A DNA stretch of 64,000 nucleotides. Origin: Hyphomicrobiales bacterium (GTDB taxonomy: Bacteria; Pseudomonadota; Alphaproteobacteria; Rhizobiales; Rhizobiaceae). Numbering within the stretch: position 1 is the stretch's first letter; the number at the start of each line of letters is the position of its first letter. The notes beneath the pieces were generated by a model that saw nothing but the letters and a program-made list of their open reading frames with translations, had not been told where the DNA came from and did no database searches. The stretch lies in assembly GCA_900471515.1 (NCBI GenBank), contig UCFC01000013.1, positions 62,001 through 126,000 on the forward strand, written 5' to 3'. This document shows positions 18,274-25,651 of this stretch, piece by piece. Both the position numbers and the translations under genes were made by a program.

Positions 18274-18342
18274 TGACGGTCAAACTCGCGCAAGTCTCGC
18301 GCGTTATGTCTGCGACGACCCCATTTTAAACGGAGACATCGC

Positions 18343-18810
18343 GTGGGCATTATCGTCTGGTGCGTTCTTTTCGCCATCGTCGTCTTCTTCGCCTTCGTGG
18401 CGACGCGCATGGCTGCTCAGAACAAGGAGGATGGCCTGCACGATACGGGCCTCGCCATCATCGAATTCGGCCGTGCATTTCCCAACGAAGCGATCCGCCA
18501 GCTACAGGCGACCGTGGACGGCCAGGCCGTCTTCGTGCGTCTGCACGACAACAAGGCCGGCTTCATGCGCAACATGTCGCGCCACTTCGCATGCCATCTG
18601 ATCGAGCCGGGAACGGTGCGGGTTCTCGCCTCCGAGACGGGCCGGGGGCTGAGCATCGAGTTTGTCAATGCGCCCTCGCACAACGGCACCTATGAATTCG
18701 CCTCGGCCAAGGAGGCGTCGGAAGTCTCGCTCTGGCTGCTCGGCAACTATGTTGCCGAGCCGGACAAGGAATTGCCTGCGCCGAACAGCACGGCGGCAAA
18801 CGGGCATTAG
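18343..18810 (+). CDS. Membrane-anchored hypothetical protein
   Basis: 155 residues from a GTG start preceded by GGAGAC. One N-terminal membrane helix (IIVWCVLFAIVVFFAFVATRM, about residues 3-23) is followed by a soluble domain with alternating beta-like segments (AVFVRLHDNKAG, VRVLASETGRGLSIEFV) and a short tail. No family recognised. It lies 69 bases after the NDUFAF6-like gene on the same strand and is convergent with trmFO. Codon use matches the neighbours, so I take it as real. Confidence 0.7.
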   Translation: MGIIVWCVLFAIVVFFAFVATRMAAQNKEDGLHDTGLAIIEFGRAFPNEAIRQLQATVDGQAVFVRLHDNKAGFMRNMSRHFACHLIEPGTVRVLASETGRGLSIEFVNAPSHNGTYEFASAKEASEVSLWLLGNYVAEPDKELPAPNSTAANGH

Positions 18811-18821
18811 CCGCGGTAATC

Positions 18822-20255
18822 TCAGGCGCTTTCGGCGAGCTTGACGTCCTGGCCCAGCCAGGCGGCGCAATCGGCGAGCGCCCGTTTGGCAATCAGCTGC
18901 CGCTTCATGATCGTCTTCTCTTTGCCGCGGAAGCGCTTGATGCCTTCCGGCTTGACGATCGAACCCGGCTGCAATTCCGGAAACAGGCCGAAATTGATGT
19001 TCATGGGCTGGAACGAACGCTTGCCCGGCTCCTCGTCCGTGACGAGATGGCCGCCGGTAATGTGGCCGAGCAGCGAGCCGAGCGCAGTCGTTGCCGGCGG
19101 AAGCGAAACCGCCTCGCCCTTGCGCTCCGCAGCCGCAAAGCGGCCGGCCAGCAGCCCGACGCTTGCGCTTTCCACATAACCTTCGCAGCCGGTGATCTGA
19201 CCGGCAAAACGCAGGCCCGGACGCGATTTCAGCATCAGCGACGGGTCGAGAAGTGTCGGAGAGTTGATGTAGGTGTTGCGGTGCAGGCCGCCGAGGCGGG
19301 CGAATTCGGCATTCTCCAGGCCGGGGATCAGGCGGAAGATCTCCGCCTGCGCACCATATTTCAGTTTCGTCTGGAAACCGACCATGTTGTAGAGCGTGCC
19401 GAGCGCATTGTCCTGGCGAAGCTGCACGACGGCATAGGCCTTCACAGAGGGGTTATGCGCGTTGGTCAGGCCCATCGGCTTCATCGGCCCGTGGCGCAGC
19501 GTTTCGCGTCCGCGCTCGGCCATCACCTCGATCGGCAGGCAGCCGTCGAAATAGGGCGTGCCTTCCCACTCCTTGAAGCCCACCGTATCGCCGGCGATGA
19601 GGGCGTCGACGAAGGTGTTGTACTGCTCTTCGGTCATCGGGCAGTTGATATAGTCCTTGCCGGTGCCGCCGGGGCCGACCTTGTCGTAACGCGACTGATA
19701 CCAGCAGATATCCATGTCGATGCTGTCTCGATAGACGATGGGCGCGATGGCGTCGAAGAAAGCGAGCGAATCCTCGCCCGTTTCCGCCTGGATGGCGCTC
19801 GCAAGCGACGGCGCCGTCAACGGCCCGGTGGCGATAATGGCGAGATCCCACTCTTTGGGCGGCAGACCGGAGATTTCTTCGCGCACGACCGTGATCAGCG
19901 GATGCTCGTGGATCGCCTTGGTCACGGCATCGGAGAAGCCGTCGCGGTCGACGGCCAGCGCGCCGCCCGCCGGCACCTGATGTCTGTCGGCCGAAGCCAT
20001 GATCAGCGAGCCGGCCATGCGCATTTCCGCATGGATGACGCCGACGGCATTGCTGGTCGCATCGTCCGAGCGGAAGGAATTGGAACAGACGAGCTCGGCA
20101 AGCCCGTCGGTCTTGTGGGCATCGGTGCCGCGCACGCCGCGCATTTCGTGCAGGATCACCGGCACGCCGGCGTTGGCGATCTGCCAGGCGGCTTCGGAAC
20201 CGGCCAGTCCGCCGCCGATGACATGAATAGGGGAATAGGAGGAGTTCTTGCTCAT
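18822..20255 (-). CDS. trmFO: Folate-dependent tRNA (uracil-54) methyltransferase
   Basis: A 477-residue FAD enzyme that methylates U54 in the tRNA T-loop using methylene-tetrahydrofolate. The N-terminal dinucleotide site [18 protein letters not shown] is near residue 10. The TrmFO blocks [16 protein letters not shown] and the C-terminal [16 protein letters not shown] with a following [12 protein letters not shown] are present. Length is close to family normal. The gene ends 11 bases from the convergent hypothetical gene. Older literature calls it gid. Confidence 0.95.
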   Translation of the reverse strand: MSKNSSYSPIHVIGGGLAGSEAAWQIANAGVPVILHEMRGVRGTDAHKTDGLAELVCSNSFRSDDATSNAVGVIHAEMRMAGSLIMASADRHQVPAGGALAVDRDGFSDAVTKAIHEHPLITVVREEISGLPPKEWDLAIIATGPLTAPSLASAIQAETGEDSLAFFDAIAPIVYRDSIDMDICWYQSRYDKVGPGGTGKDYINCPMTEEQYNTFVDALIAGDTVGFKEWEGTPYFDGCLPIEVMAERGRETLRHGPMKPMGLTNAHNPSVKAYAVVQLRQDNALGTLYNMVGFQTKLKYGAQAEIFRLIPGLENAEFARLGGLHRNTYINSPTLLDPSLMLKSRPGLRFAGQITGCEGYVESASVGLLAGRFAAAERKGEAVSLPPATTALGSLLGHITGGHLVTDEEPGKRSFQPMNINFGLFPELQPGSIVKPEGIKRFRGKEKTIMKRQLIAKRALADCAAWLGQDVKLAESA

Positions 20256-20398
20256 TGGCGGCTGATATCACGCCAGCCCACACGATCCAACAGCAGAATC
20301 AAAAACGGCGCTTCCGGCACCGTAACGTGATCGGCCCGGCCCACTGAACCGGCATCGGGCCGGTTTGCCGAGGTTGCGATTGGTGCGATCAGGACCCG

Positions 20399-20427
20399 AA
20401 AACGAAAACGGCGCCCGATGGCGCCGT
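20399..20427 (-). terminator. Intrinsic terminator after the first DUF1127 gene
   Basis: A seven-base GC stem (ACGGCGC / GCGCCGT on the minus strand) with a six-base loop is followed on the minus strand by TTTTCGTTTT. It lies 27 bases after the DUF1127 stop. Confidence 0.75.
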
Positions 20428-20453
20428 CTTGGGAAACGTCTCGTTCGCGTTTA

Positions 20454-20597
20454 TTAGCGGAACGAACGCGATGCGATGTTGCGGATGTCGTAGCGGCTGA
20501 CGCCGATGTCGGCAAGCGTCTGGTTGGACAGGTTGCCAAGTTCGTTGAGCGTGCGGCGGTAGCTAATCCAGCTCTTTGCAATGCGGATCGGGTTCAT
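20454..20597 (-). CDS. DUF1127 small protein A
   Basis: A 47-residue basic protein (MNPIRIAKSWISYRRTLNEL... to ...IASRSFR). The LGNLSNQTLADIGVSRYDI core is the DUF1127 (YjiS-like) signature. GAGGAAGAG precedes the ATG. DUF1127 proteins are often stress-induced; Rhodobacter CcaF1 (RSP_6037) is reported to bind RNA, and Agrobacterium members affect phosphate and carbon turnover. This gene is paralogous to the one at 20891-21037 and shares TGACCTCTAT (plus strand) about 53 bases upstream of the start. It has its own terminator but no CCTCC hairpin. Confidence 0.88.
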   Translation of the reverse strand: MNPIRIAKSWISYRRTLNELGNLSNQTLADIGVSRYDIRNIASRSFR

Positions 20598-20649
20598 GGT
20601 CTCTTCCTCAGATGTCTTGCGCAGGCGGCAGGATCGCCGTCTCTGCGGT

Positions 20650-20659
20650 TGACCTCTAT
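20650..20659 (-). promoter_or_regulatory. Leader block shared by the two DUF1127 genes (copy A)
   Basis: ATAGAGGTCA on the minus strand, 53 bases upstream of the DUF1127 A start. The same ten bases occur 52 bases upstream of DUF1127 B. In copy A it follows TATAT and could hold the -10 element and transcription start. Confidence 0.4.
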
Positions 20660-20817
20660 ATAGTCGCGGTCCCCGAAATTGTGCAGTGCAAATAAGAGGC
20701 GTCTGCTATGCAAATGTGCAATCTGATGCCCGGTAAATATGCAGAGCGCGATTTTTGAGCGGGCTAAGAATTAACGTTTCCGCAACCTTTGCGGCAATCT
20801 GGACGGCCGGGAAAAAG

Positions 20818-20849
20818 AAAACGCCCGCTGCGAGGGCAGCAGGCGTTTT
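20818..20849 (-). terminator. Intrinsic terminator after the second DUF1127 gene
   Basis: A 14-base-pair stem with one wobble pair (AAAACGCCTGCTGC / GCAGCGGGCGTTTT on the minus strand), a four-base loop, then CTTTTT. It ends the transcript 42 bases after the DUF1127 stop, just beyond the CCTCCC hairpin. Confidence 0.85.
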
Positions 20850-20860
20850 GGGAAGGCAAT

Positions 20861-20877
20861 CTGCTTGGGAGGAGCAG
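20861..20877 (-). ncRNA. CCTCCC-loop hairpin in DUF1127 3' UTR
   Basis: On the minus strand a CTGCT / AGCAG stem encloses a loop CCTCCCA; with the last stem bases the sequence reads CTCCTCCC, an anti-Shine-Dalgarno motif. It lies 13 bases past the DUF1127 stop and before a strong terminator, so a short 3'-UTR-derived RNA of about 60-70 nt could be released. In Rhodobacter sphaeroides, CcsR RNAs with CCUCCUCCC loops are processed from a DUF1127 mRNA in this way. Here there is only one short hairpin. Confidence 0.5.
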
Positions 20878-20890
20878 CGATTACCTGTAC

Positions 20891-21037
20891 TTAGCGGGCG
20901 GCAGCTTCGCGAGCAACGCGATGGATGTCCGAGCGGTCGATGCCGAGGTCATGCAATTCGCGGTTGGTCATGCGGCCGAGTTCGGTAACGGTCTGACGAT
21001 ACTTGCGCCAGTTGTTGAACGAGCGAGAGAAGTTCAT
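20891..21037 (-). CDS. DUF1127 small protein B
   Basis: A 48-residue basic protein (MNFSRSFNNWRKYRQTV... to ...REAAAR). The TELGRMTNRELHDLGIDRSDI core is the DUF1127 signature. AGGAAAGGGGA precedes the ATG. It is a diverged paralogue of the gene at 20454-20597. Its 3' UTR contains a CCTCCC hairpin followed by a terminator, and a full CCTCCTCCC double-hairpin RNA lies about 430 bases upstream on the same strand. A post-transcriptional stress role is plausible from the family; no direct evidence here. Confidence 0.88.
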   Translation of the reverse strand: MNFSRSFNNWRKYRQTVTELGRMTNRELHDLGIDRSDIHRVAREAAAR

Positions 21038-21088
21038 GTTAATCCCCTTTCCTAGGGCTTGATCCTGCCAGCAGCCTGTCTTCGGCGC

Positions 21089-21098
21089 TGACCTCTAT
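21089..21098 (-). promoter_or_regulatory. Leader block shared by the two DUF1127 genes (copy B)
   Basis: ATAGAGGTCA on the minus strand, 52 bases upstream of the DUF1127 B start, identical in sequence and nearly identical in distance to copy A. It may mark a common promoter or leader element. Confidence 0.4.
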
Positions 21099-21189
21099 TT
21101 GATGACCAGAATATATGTTGCGGCGCGAAGAACTAACAGAGCCAAGATTTCAAGCCACCTATGCGTGATTCGCAAAGCTCAGCCCTCGA

Positions 21190-21218
21190 TTTACACGCTT
21201 TGGCCGTTTTCTGGTCAA
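21190..21218 (-). promoter_or_regulatory. Candidate promoter upstream of DUF1127 B
   Basis: On the minus strand TTGACC and TGTAAA are separated by 17 bases, a reasonable housekeeping-type promoter. It would give a leader of about 145 nt before the DUF1127 start. It is an alternative or addition to a start at the shared leader block. Confidence 0.4.
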
Positions 21219-21444
21219 CGAATAGGCAGAATGATTTTTTCGCGAACGGGTGTTTTCGCGAAGCAATATTTGGCCGGCTTCCGGATCCGTGAAGAGCGTT
21301 TTCCTGCATATGCCTTTCGCGGTGCGTTTTGCAGAACGTGAGCGGGCCGGCGGTTGCGGCAAGGTCGCGCCGGCAGCCGATACGACTTAACGAAGGCTTC
21401 ACCATAACCCGCGGGAAAGCCCGGAAAGGCGGGGCGCTAATCGT

Positions 21445-21459
21445 TTAATCACCCGTTAA
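21445..21459. promoter_or_regulatory. TTAA-N7-TTAA, CtrA-like core
   Basis: An exact TTAA, seven bases, TTAA core just beyond the sRNA terminator. A near match (TTAA-N7-TTCAC, 21387-21402) lies about 55 bases away. The CtrA consensus is TTAA-N7-TTAAC, so this is a candidate site with no obvious nearby promoter to control. Confidence 0.3.
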
Positions 21460-21460
21460 G

Positions 21461-21583
21461 CAAAACGCCCACCGGGGGAGGATCCGGTGGGCGTCATGAT
21501 GGTGACTGGCAACTGGGAGGAGGAGTGTTGCCAGTCTATCGCAGGGCGCTGGGAGGAGGAGTGCGCGTCTGCGAATCTCGTCA
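21461..21583 (-). ncRNA. CCTCCTCCC double-hairpin small RNA (cuckoo / CcsR-like)
   Basis: On the minus strand, three hairpins lie in a row. Hairpin 1 (21541-21572) has a four-base GCGC stem over a four-base GCAG/CTGC stem. Hairpin 2 (21504-21536) has a perfect ten-base stem GACTGGCAAC / GTTGCCAGTC. Both loops are the same 13 bases, ACTCCTCCTCCCA. A terminator (21466-21493) has a ten-base stem CGCCCACCGG / CCGGTGGGCG, loop ATCCTCCC, then TTTT. No credible protein is encoded. This is the architecture described for alphaproteobacterial CCUCCUCCC-motif sRNAs. The 5' end is estimated: a CCATAT element at 21589-21594 would place the start near 21580. Confidence 0.8.
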
Positions 21584-21594
21584 CGGACATATGG

Positions 21595-21889
21595 TCCGCA
21601 GGCATCCGGAAAACCGGGCCGGGGCGCCATCCCCGTGCTTCGACATGCAGGTAAATAGTATGACTTTTGATGATTTTGCAGTGCAATATCTTCATGAGGG
21701 CTATGCGGTTCATGCATGCCTCTTCGCCGGCCCTTATATATTGCCAATATTGCGGTTAGTGTTTCGTTAACGCCTGATGCGAATTAGGCCAATGAGGAAA
21801 TTGCATATTTGCAAGGCTGGCGTTTCCGCGGGCCGATCCTGCGCTATAAAGGCGAAAGCCGATAATGACGGAACGATGCGGGGGTGGGC
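21595..21889. other. Gap between the sRNA and the DUF2157 gene
   Basis: About 295 bases with no convincing gene. A plus-strand frame starting at 21525 runs into it but encodes an unlikely, Arg/Pro/His-rich peptide and begins inside the sRNA. The stretch from about 21640 on is AT-richer and probably holds the sRNA upstream region and the promoter of the DUF2157 gene. I see no clear hexamer pair. Confidence 0.5.
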
Positions 21890-22993
21890 ATGTATCGCGG
21901 CAGGTTGGAGCGGGATCTCTCGCTCTGGGTGGAGAAGGGACTTCTTGAGGCGAAGGCGGCTGAAGCTCTGCTTGCCGAATATGATGCGCGTCCGGCAAGT
22001 TTCAGCCTCGGCCGCGTATTGATGGGGCTGGCAGCCGTGCTGCTCGGCGCGGCGCTGTTGCTGCTTGTCGCCTCCAATTGGGAATATATCCCGCGCCTTG
22101 TCCGTGTCGGCCTGATGCTGGCGCTGATCTGGGCCGTTCACATCGGCGCGGCGCTCCTTCTCCTGCGTGGCGCGCTCGCAACGGCCGGCGGCCTGCTCGT
22201 CATCGGCGCGCTCAGTTTCGGCGGTGCCATCTCCCTTGTCGGCCAGATGTATCACCTGTCCGGCGACGAGCAGGCGGTCATGTATCTCTGGTTTGCCGTC
22301 GCCACCGTTTCGGCAATTCTGTTCCGCTCTGCGGCCGTGACCGTCGTCGCCGGCTTTCTTTCCTGGGCCTCCTTCGCGGTCTATCTCGAGAATTTCGATA
22401 CCCGCTGGTTCGGCTTCGGCCCCTATGTGCCGCTTGTCATGGCAGCTGTCGTCATCGGGCTCGTGCGTTTCACCGGCGCGGATCGGGCGCGCCATCTTGC
22501 CTATCTGCTCGTCGTCGGCTGGCTTGCCTGGCTCTACGTCGTTGTTGACGAGATTTCCGTAGCGATCGCCTTCGCGGCCCTCGGCATGCTGGCCTTCCTG
22601 CTGACCGCCTTGCCTGTCCGCCCGATTTCCGCGCTCGTCGGAACCGCGGGTGCCGCGCCGGCATTCTATAGTTTCCTCGTCGCAATCATGGGACTGCTCC
22701 TGCTTCATACGGAATTGGACGAAGGCGCCCCCATGGTCGTAATCGGCCTGCTGACGCTTGCCGCCGCTGTTGCTGCGATCGTGCTGCACGGCCGCGACAA
22801 TGGTGCCGTCCGCTATCTGGCCTATGGCGCCTTCGCCGCCGAGATGCTCTATCTGGCCTCGGTGACGGTCGGCACGATCCTCGGCACGTCGAGCCTCTTC
22901 CTGTTTTCGGGCCTGGTGGTCGCAGCCGTCGCCTGGGTCGTCATCCGCCTTGAAAAACGCTTCGCCGCAGGCCGCGTGGAGGAACGCGCATGA
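21890..22993 (+). CDS. DUF2157 polytopic membrane protein
   Basis: A 367-residue protein with a short soluble N-terminus (YRGRLERDLSLWVEKGLLEA, the DUF2157 head) and about ten hydrophobic helices, beginning LMGLAAVLLGAALLLLVASN. Function unknown; the family is common in Gram-negative inner membranes. The ATG at 21890 is chosen over a GTG six bases upstream. The stop overlaps the GDYXXLXY gene start (ATGA), a pairing that recurs for these two families and suggests a joint complex. Confidence 0.88.
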   Translation: MYRGRLERDLSLWVEKGLLEAKAAEALLAEYDARPASFSLGRVLMGLAAVLLGAALLLLVASNWEYIPRLVRVGLMLALIWAVHIGAALLLLRGALATAGGLLVIGALSFGGAISLVGQMYHLSGDEQAVMYLWFAVATVSAILFRSAAVTVVAGFLSWASFAVYLENFDTRWFGFGPYVPLVMAAVVIGLVRFTGADRARHLAYLLVVGWLAWLYVVVDEISVAIAFAALGMLAFLLTALPVRPISALVGTAGAAPAFYSFLVAIMGLLLLHTELDEGAPMVVIGLLTLAAAVAAIVLHGRDNGAVRYLAYGAFAAEMLYLASVTVGTILGTSSLFLFSGLVVAAVAWVVIRLEKRFAAGRVEERA

Positions 22994-23580
22994 GCTTTGC
23001 CTTCGCAAGACCGCAACCCGGCCGCTTCTATATTCTTGCCGCGATCCTCGTCGCCGGGCTGCAGACGCTGATCCTCGGTTACGTGATCCAGAGCAGGGCA
23101 TCGATCCTGGCAAACGGTACGGAAGTTCTGCTCAAGACGGCCCCGGTCGATCCGCGCGATTTCCTGCGTGGCGACTATGTGGTGCTGAACTACGACATAT
23201 CGTCGGTCCCGGTCTCGACGATCATCGGTGGCATTCCGGCGCAGGCCGGCGAACAGACCCTGTGGGTACGCCTCAGGCGCCAGCAGGACGGCTTCTGGGG
23301 CATCGTCGAATCGTCGTTCGGGCCGCTGCCGGCAGCCGCGGATACGGTCGTGCTGCGCAGCCTGCCCTTTTACAGCTATGGTCCCGATAGCGGCGATACC
23401 ATCCGGGTCGAATACGGGATAGAGCGTTATTACGTGCCGGAAGGCGAGGGCAAGCCGCTGGAGGAGGCCCGCAACGAGGGCGACGTTTCCATTGCCGCCA
23501 GCGTGTCTTCCTCCGGTGCCGCGCAGATCCGCAGCCTCGTGGTGGACGGCAAGCCGGCCTATGAGGAGCCTCTCTATTGA
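22990..23580 (+). CDS. GDYXXLXY-motif membrane-anchored protein
   Basis: A 196-residue protein with one N-terminal membrane helix (FYILAAILVAGLQTLILGYVI, about residues 13-33) and a periplasmic beta-rich domain. The family motif appears as RGDYVVLNYDIS near residue 57, and a second conserved block YYVPEGEGKPLEEAR near residue 143. Function unknown. It is translationally coupled to the DUF2157 gene by an ATGA overlap. Confidence 0.88.
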   Translation: MSFAFARPQPGRFYILAAILVAGLQTLILGYVIQSRASILANGTEVLLKTAPVDPRDFLRGDYVVLNYDISSVPVSTIIGGIPAQAGEQTLWVRLRRQQDGFWGIVESSFGPLPAAADTVVLRSLPFYSYGPDSGDTIRVEYGIERYYVPEGEGKPLEEARNEGDVSIAASVSSSGAAQIRSLVVDGKPAYEEPLY

Positions 23581-23652
23581 GACCCCGCGCGGCTGGCGGG
23601 AAGGTCGCGCTTTGGGCCGCAAATCCCTGTCATTTGCCGTTCATTTTTCCTT

Positions 23653-23680
23653 TGCCTGTTCTAAATCGGGTGATATAGAG
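23653..23680 (+). promoter_or_regulatory. Candidate tRNA-Leu promoter
   Basis: TTGCCT and TATAGA separated by 16 bases, ending 53 bases before the tRNA-Leu. The upstream gene has already stopped, so this is the likely tRNA promoter. Confidence 0.5.
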
Positions 23681-23733
23681 ACGCCGCGCTCGGAAGGCCT
23701 CATGCGCAGGCATATGCATGCGGTTTCGCGAAC

Positions 23734-23818
<85 letters not shown>

Positions 23819-24007
23819 GACTGCCTTGCAGCGCGGGAGGACTGGGAACTTCATAGTCTCGGATACCCGAAAAGCGAGTGCTGTTCCGCTTCAGGCGGAA
23901 CGAACAGGAATTGAGAAAAAAGCCACGTGCGGCAGTTGGCCGGCGTCGTGCTCACCGAAACGAACGGCGTCTGGGCACGGCCGCCACTGAAATGAAGGTA
24001 GGAAGAC

Positions 24008-25492
24008 ATGCAGGTTATCGAAACGCTCGCTGAAGGGCTGAAGCGCGAAATCAAGGTCGTTATCCCGGCCAAGGACATGGAAAACAAGCTGAACGAGCGC
24101 CTTGCCGACGTAAAGGACAAGGTCCGCATCAACGGCTTCCGTCCGGGCAAGGTTCCGGCCGCGCACCTTAAGAAGGTCTACGGCAAGTCCATCATGGCCG
24201 ATCTCGTCAACGAGATCGTTCGCGACCAGCCGACCCAGATCCTGTCTAGCCGTGGCGAAAAGTCGGCGACCCAGCCGGAAATCAACATGACGGAAGACAA
24301 GGACGAGGCAGACAAGATTCTCGCTGCCGAGCAGGATTTCGAGTTCACCCTGTCCTACGAAGTTCTCCCGCCGATCGAACTGAAGTCGAACAAGGGCATC
24401 AAGGTCACGCGCGAAGTCGTCGACATCTCCGACGACGAAGTCAACGAACAGGTTCTCAAGGTCGCTGAAAGCGCCCGCGACTACACCGAAAAGAAGGGCA
24501 AGGCCGCCAACGGCGATCGCGTCAAGATGGACTATGTCGGCAAGGTCGGCGGCGTTGCCTTCGACGGCGGCACCGATCAGGACGCCGAACTGGTTCTCGG
24601 TTCCGGCCGCTTCATTCCGGGCTTCGAAGACCAGCTGGTCGGCGTCAAGGCTGGCGACGAGAAGACCATCACCGTAACCTTCCCGGCCGACTACCCGGCC
24701 AAGAACCTCGCCGGTCAGGAAGCGACTTTCGACGTCACCGTCAAGGAAGTTGCCGCTCCGGCTGATGTCGAAATCAACGACGAACTCGCCAAGAAGCTCG
24801 GCCTCGAATCCGCCGATCGCCTCAAGGAAATCGTCCGCGGCCAGATCGAATCCCAGTACGGCTCGCTGACGCGTCAGAAGCTGAAGCGCCAGATTCTCGA
24901 CCAGCTCGACGAGATGTACAAGTTCGAAACCCCCTCCAAGCTCGTCGAAGCCGAATATAACGGCATCTGGAGCCAGGTCAGCAACGACCTCGCACAGTCC
25001 GGCAAGACCTTCGAAGACGAAGACACGACCGAAGAGCAGGCACGCGAAGAATATCAGAAGCTCGCTGAGCGTCGCGTCCGCCTCGGCCTCGTTCTCTCCG
25101 AAATCGGCGAAAAGGCCGGCGTCGAAGTTTCCGAAGACGAAATGCAGCGCGCCATCTATGAGCAGCTGCGCCAGTATCCGGGCCAGGAAAAGCAGATCCT
25201 CGAGTTCTTCCGCAGCCAGCCGGGTGCCGCAGCCTCGATCCGCGCTCCGATCTTCGAAGAGAAGGTCATCGATCACCTGCTGACCGAAATCGACGTCACC
25301 GACAAGAAGGTGACGAAGGAAGAGCTGCTCGCCGACGAAGAGGGCGAAGCTTCCGAAAAGGCCGACGCCAAGAAGGCTGCTCCGAAGAAGAAGGCTGCCG
25401 CCAAGGCCGAGGCTTCTGCCGAAGGCGAAGAAGCTGCGCCGAAGAAGAAGGCCGCTCCGAAGAAGAAGGCTTCCGAGGACAGCGCCGAATAA
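24008..25492 (+). CDS. tig: Trigger factor, ribosome-associated chaperone
   Basis: 494 residues. The N-terminal ribosome-binding domain has the signature [17 protein letters not shown] near residue 45. A FKBP-type prolyl isomerase domain covers about 155-245 ([30 protein letters not shown]). The C-terminal arms hold nascent chains. The last 45 residues are a Lys/Ala/Glu tail with repeated [14 protein letters not shown] units, longer than E. coli TF. TAGGAAG precedes the ATG. Two strong hairpins follow the stop. Confidence 0.96.
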   Translation: MQVIETLAEGLKREIKVVIPAKDMENKLNERLADVKDKVRINGFRPGKVPAAHLKKVYGKSIMADLVNEIVRDQPTQILSSRGEKSATQPEINMTEDKDEADKILAAEQDFEFTLSYEVLPPIELKSNKGIKVTREVVDISDDEVNEQVLKVAESARDYTEKKGKAANGDRVKMDYVGKVGGVAFDGGTDQDAELVLGSGRFIPGFEDQLVGVKAGDEKTITVTFPADYPAKNLAGQEATFDVTVKEVAAPADVEINDELAKKLGLESADRLKEIVRGQIESQYGSLTRQKLKRQILDQLDEMYKFETPSKLVEAEYNGIWSQVSNDLAQSGKTFEDEDTTEEQAREEYQKLAERRVRLGLVLSEIGEKAGVEVSEDEMQRAIYEQLRQYPGQEKQILEFFRSQPGAAASIRAPIFEEKVIDHLLTEIDVTDKKVTKEELLADEEGEASEKADAKKAAPKKKAAAKAEASAEGEEAAPKKKAAPKKKASEDSAE

Positions 25493-25516
25493 TCGGCTCT
25501 TCCGGACCGACATCGA

Positions 25517-25542
25517 AAGCCCTGCCGCTCGCGGCAGGGCTT
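25517..25542 (+). terminator. Terminator hairpin after tig
   Basis: A perfect 12-base stem (AAGCCCTGCCGC / GCGGCAGGGCTT) with a two-base centre, followed by an AT-rich run. Confidence 0.8.
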
Positions 25543-25550
25543 ATATATTG

Positions 25551-25584
25551 CGAGGCCGGTGCTTCATACGAAGCACCGGCCTCG
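25551..25584. terminator. Second, 15-bp hairpin between tig and the radical SAM gene
   Basis: A perfect 15-base stem (CGAGGCCGGTGCTTC / GAAGCACCGGCCTCG) with a four-base loop lies between convergent genes. It backs up the tig terminator and probably also serves the radical SAM gene from the other strand. Confidence 0.7.
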
Positions 25585-25651
25585 TTTGTCATTTAGTGCT
25601 TCTTGTCGAAGCTTGGAGACCAGCCGGCCGATCCTCGGCCCGGAACCCGTG

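Noticed and set aside
21099..21405. Short frames on both strands upstream of DUF1127 B
   Set aside because: No ribosome-binding site, biased composition and no match to DUF1127 or other small proteins; a promoter fits the region better.
21525..21770. A plus-strand frame that uses GGGAGGAGG as a ribosome-binding site
   Set aside because: The GGGAGGAGG blocks lie in symmetric hairpin loops and read as CCTCCTCCC on the other strand; the peptide is Arg/His/Pro-rich with no plausible fold.
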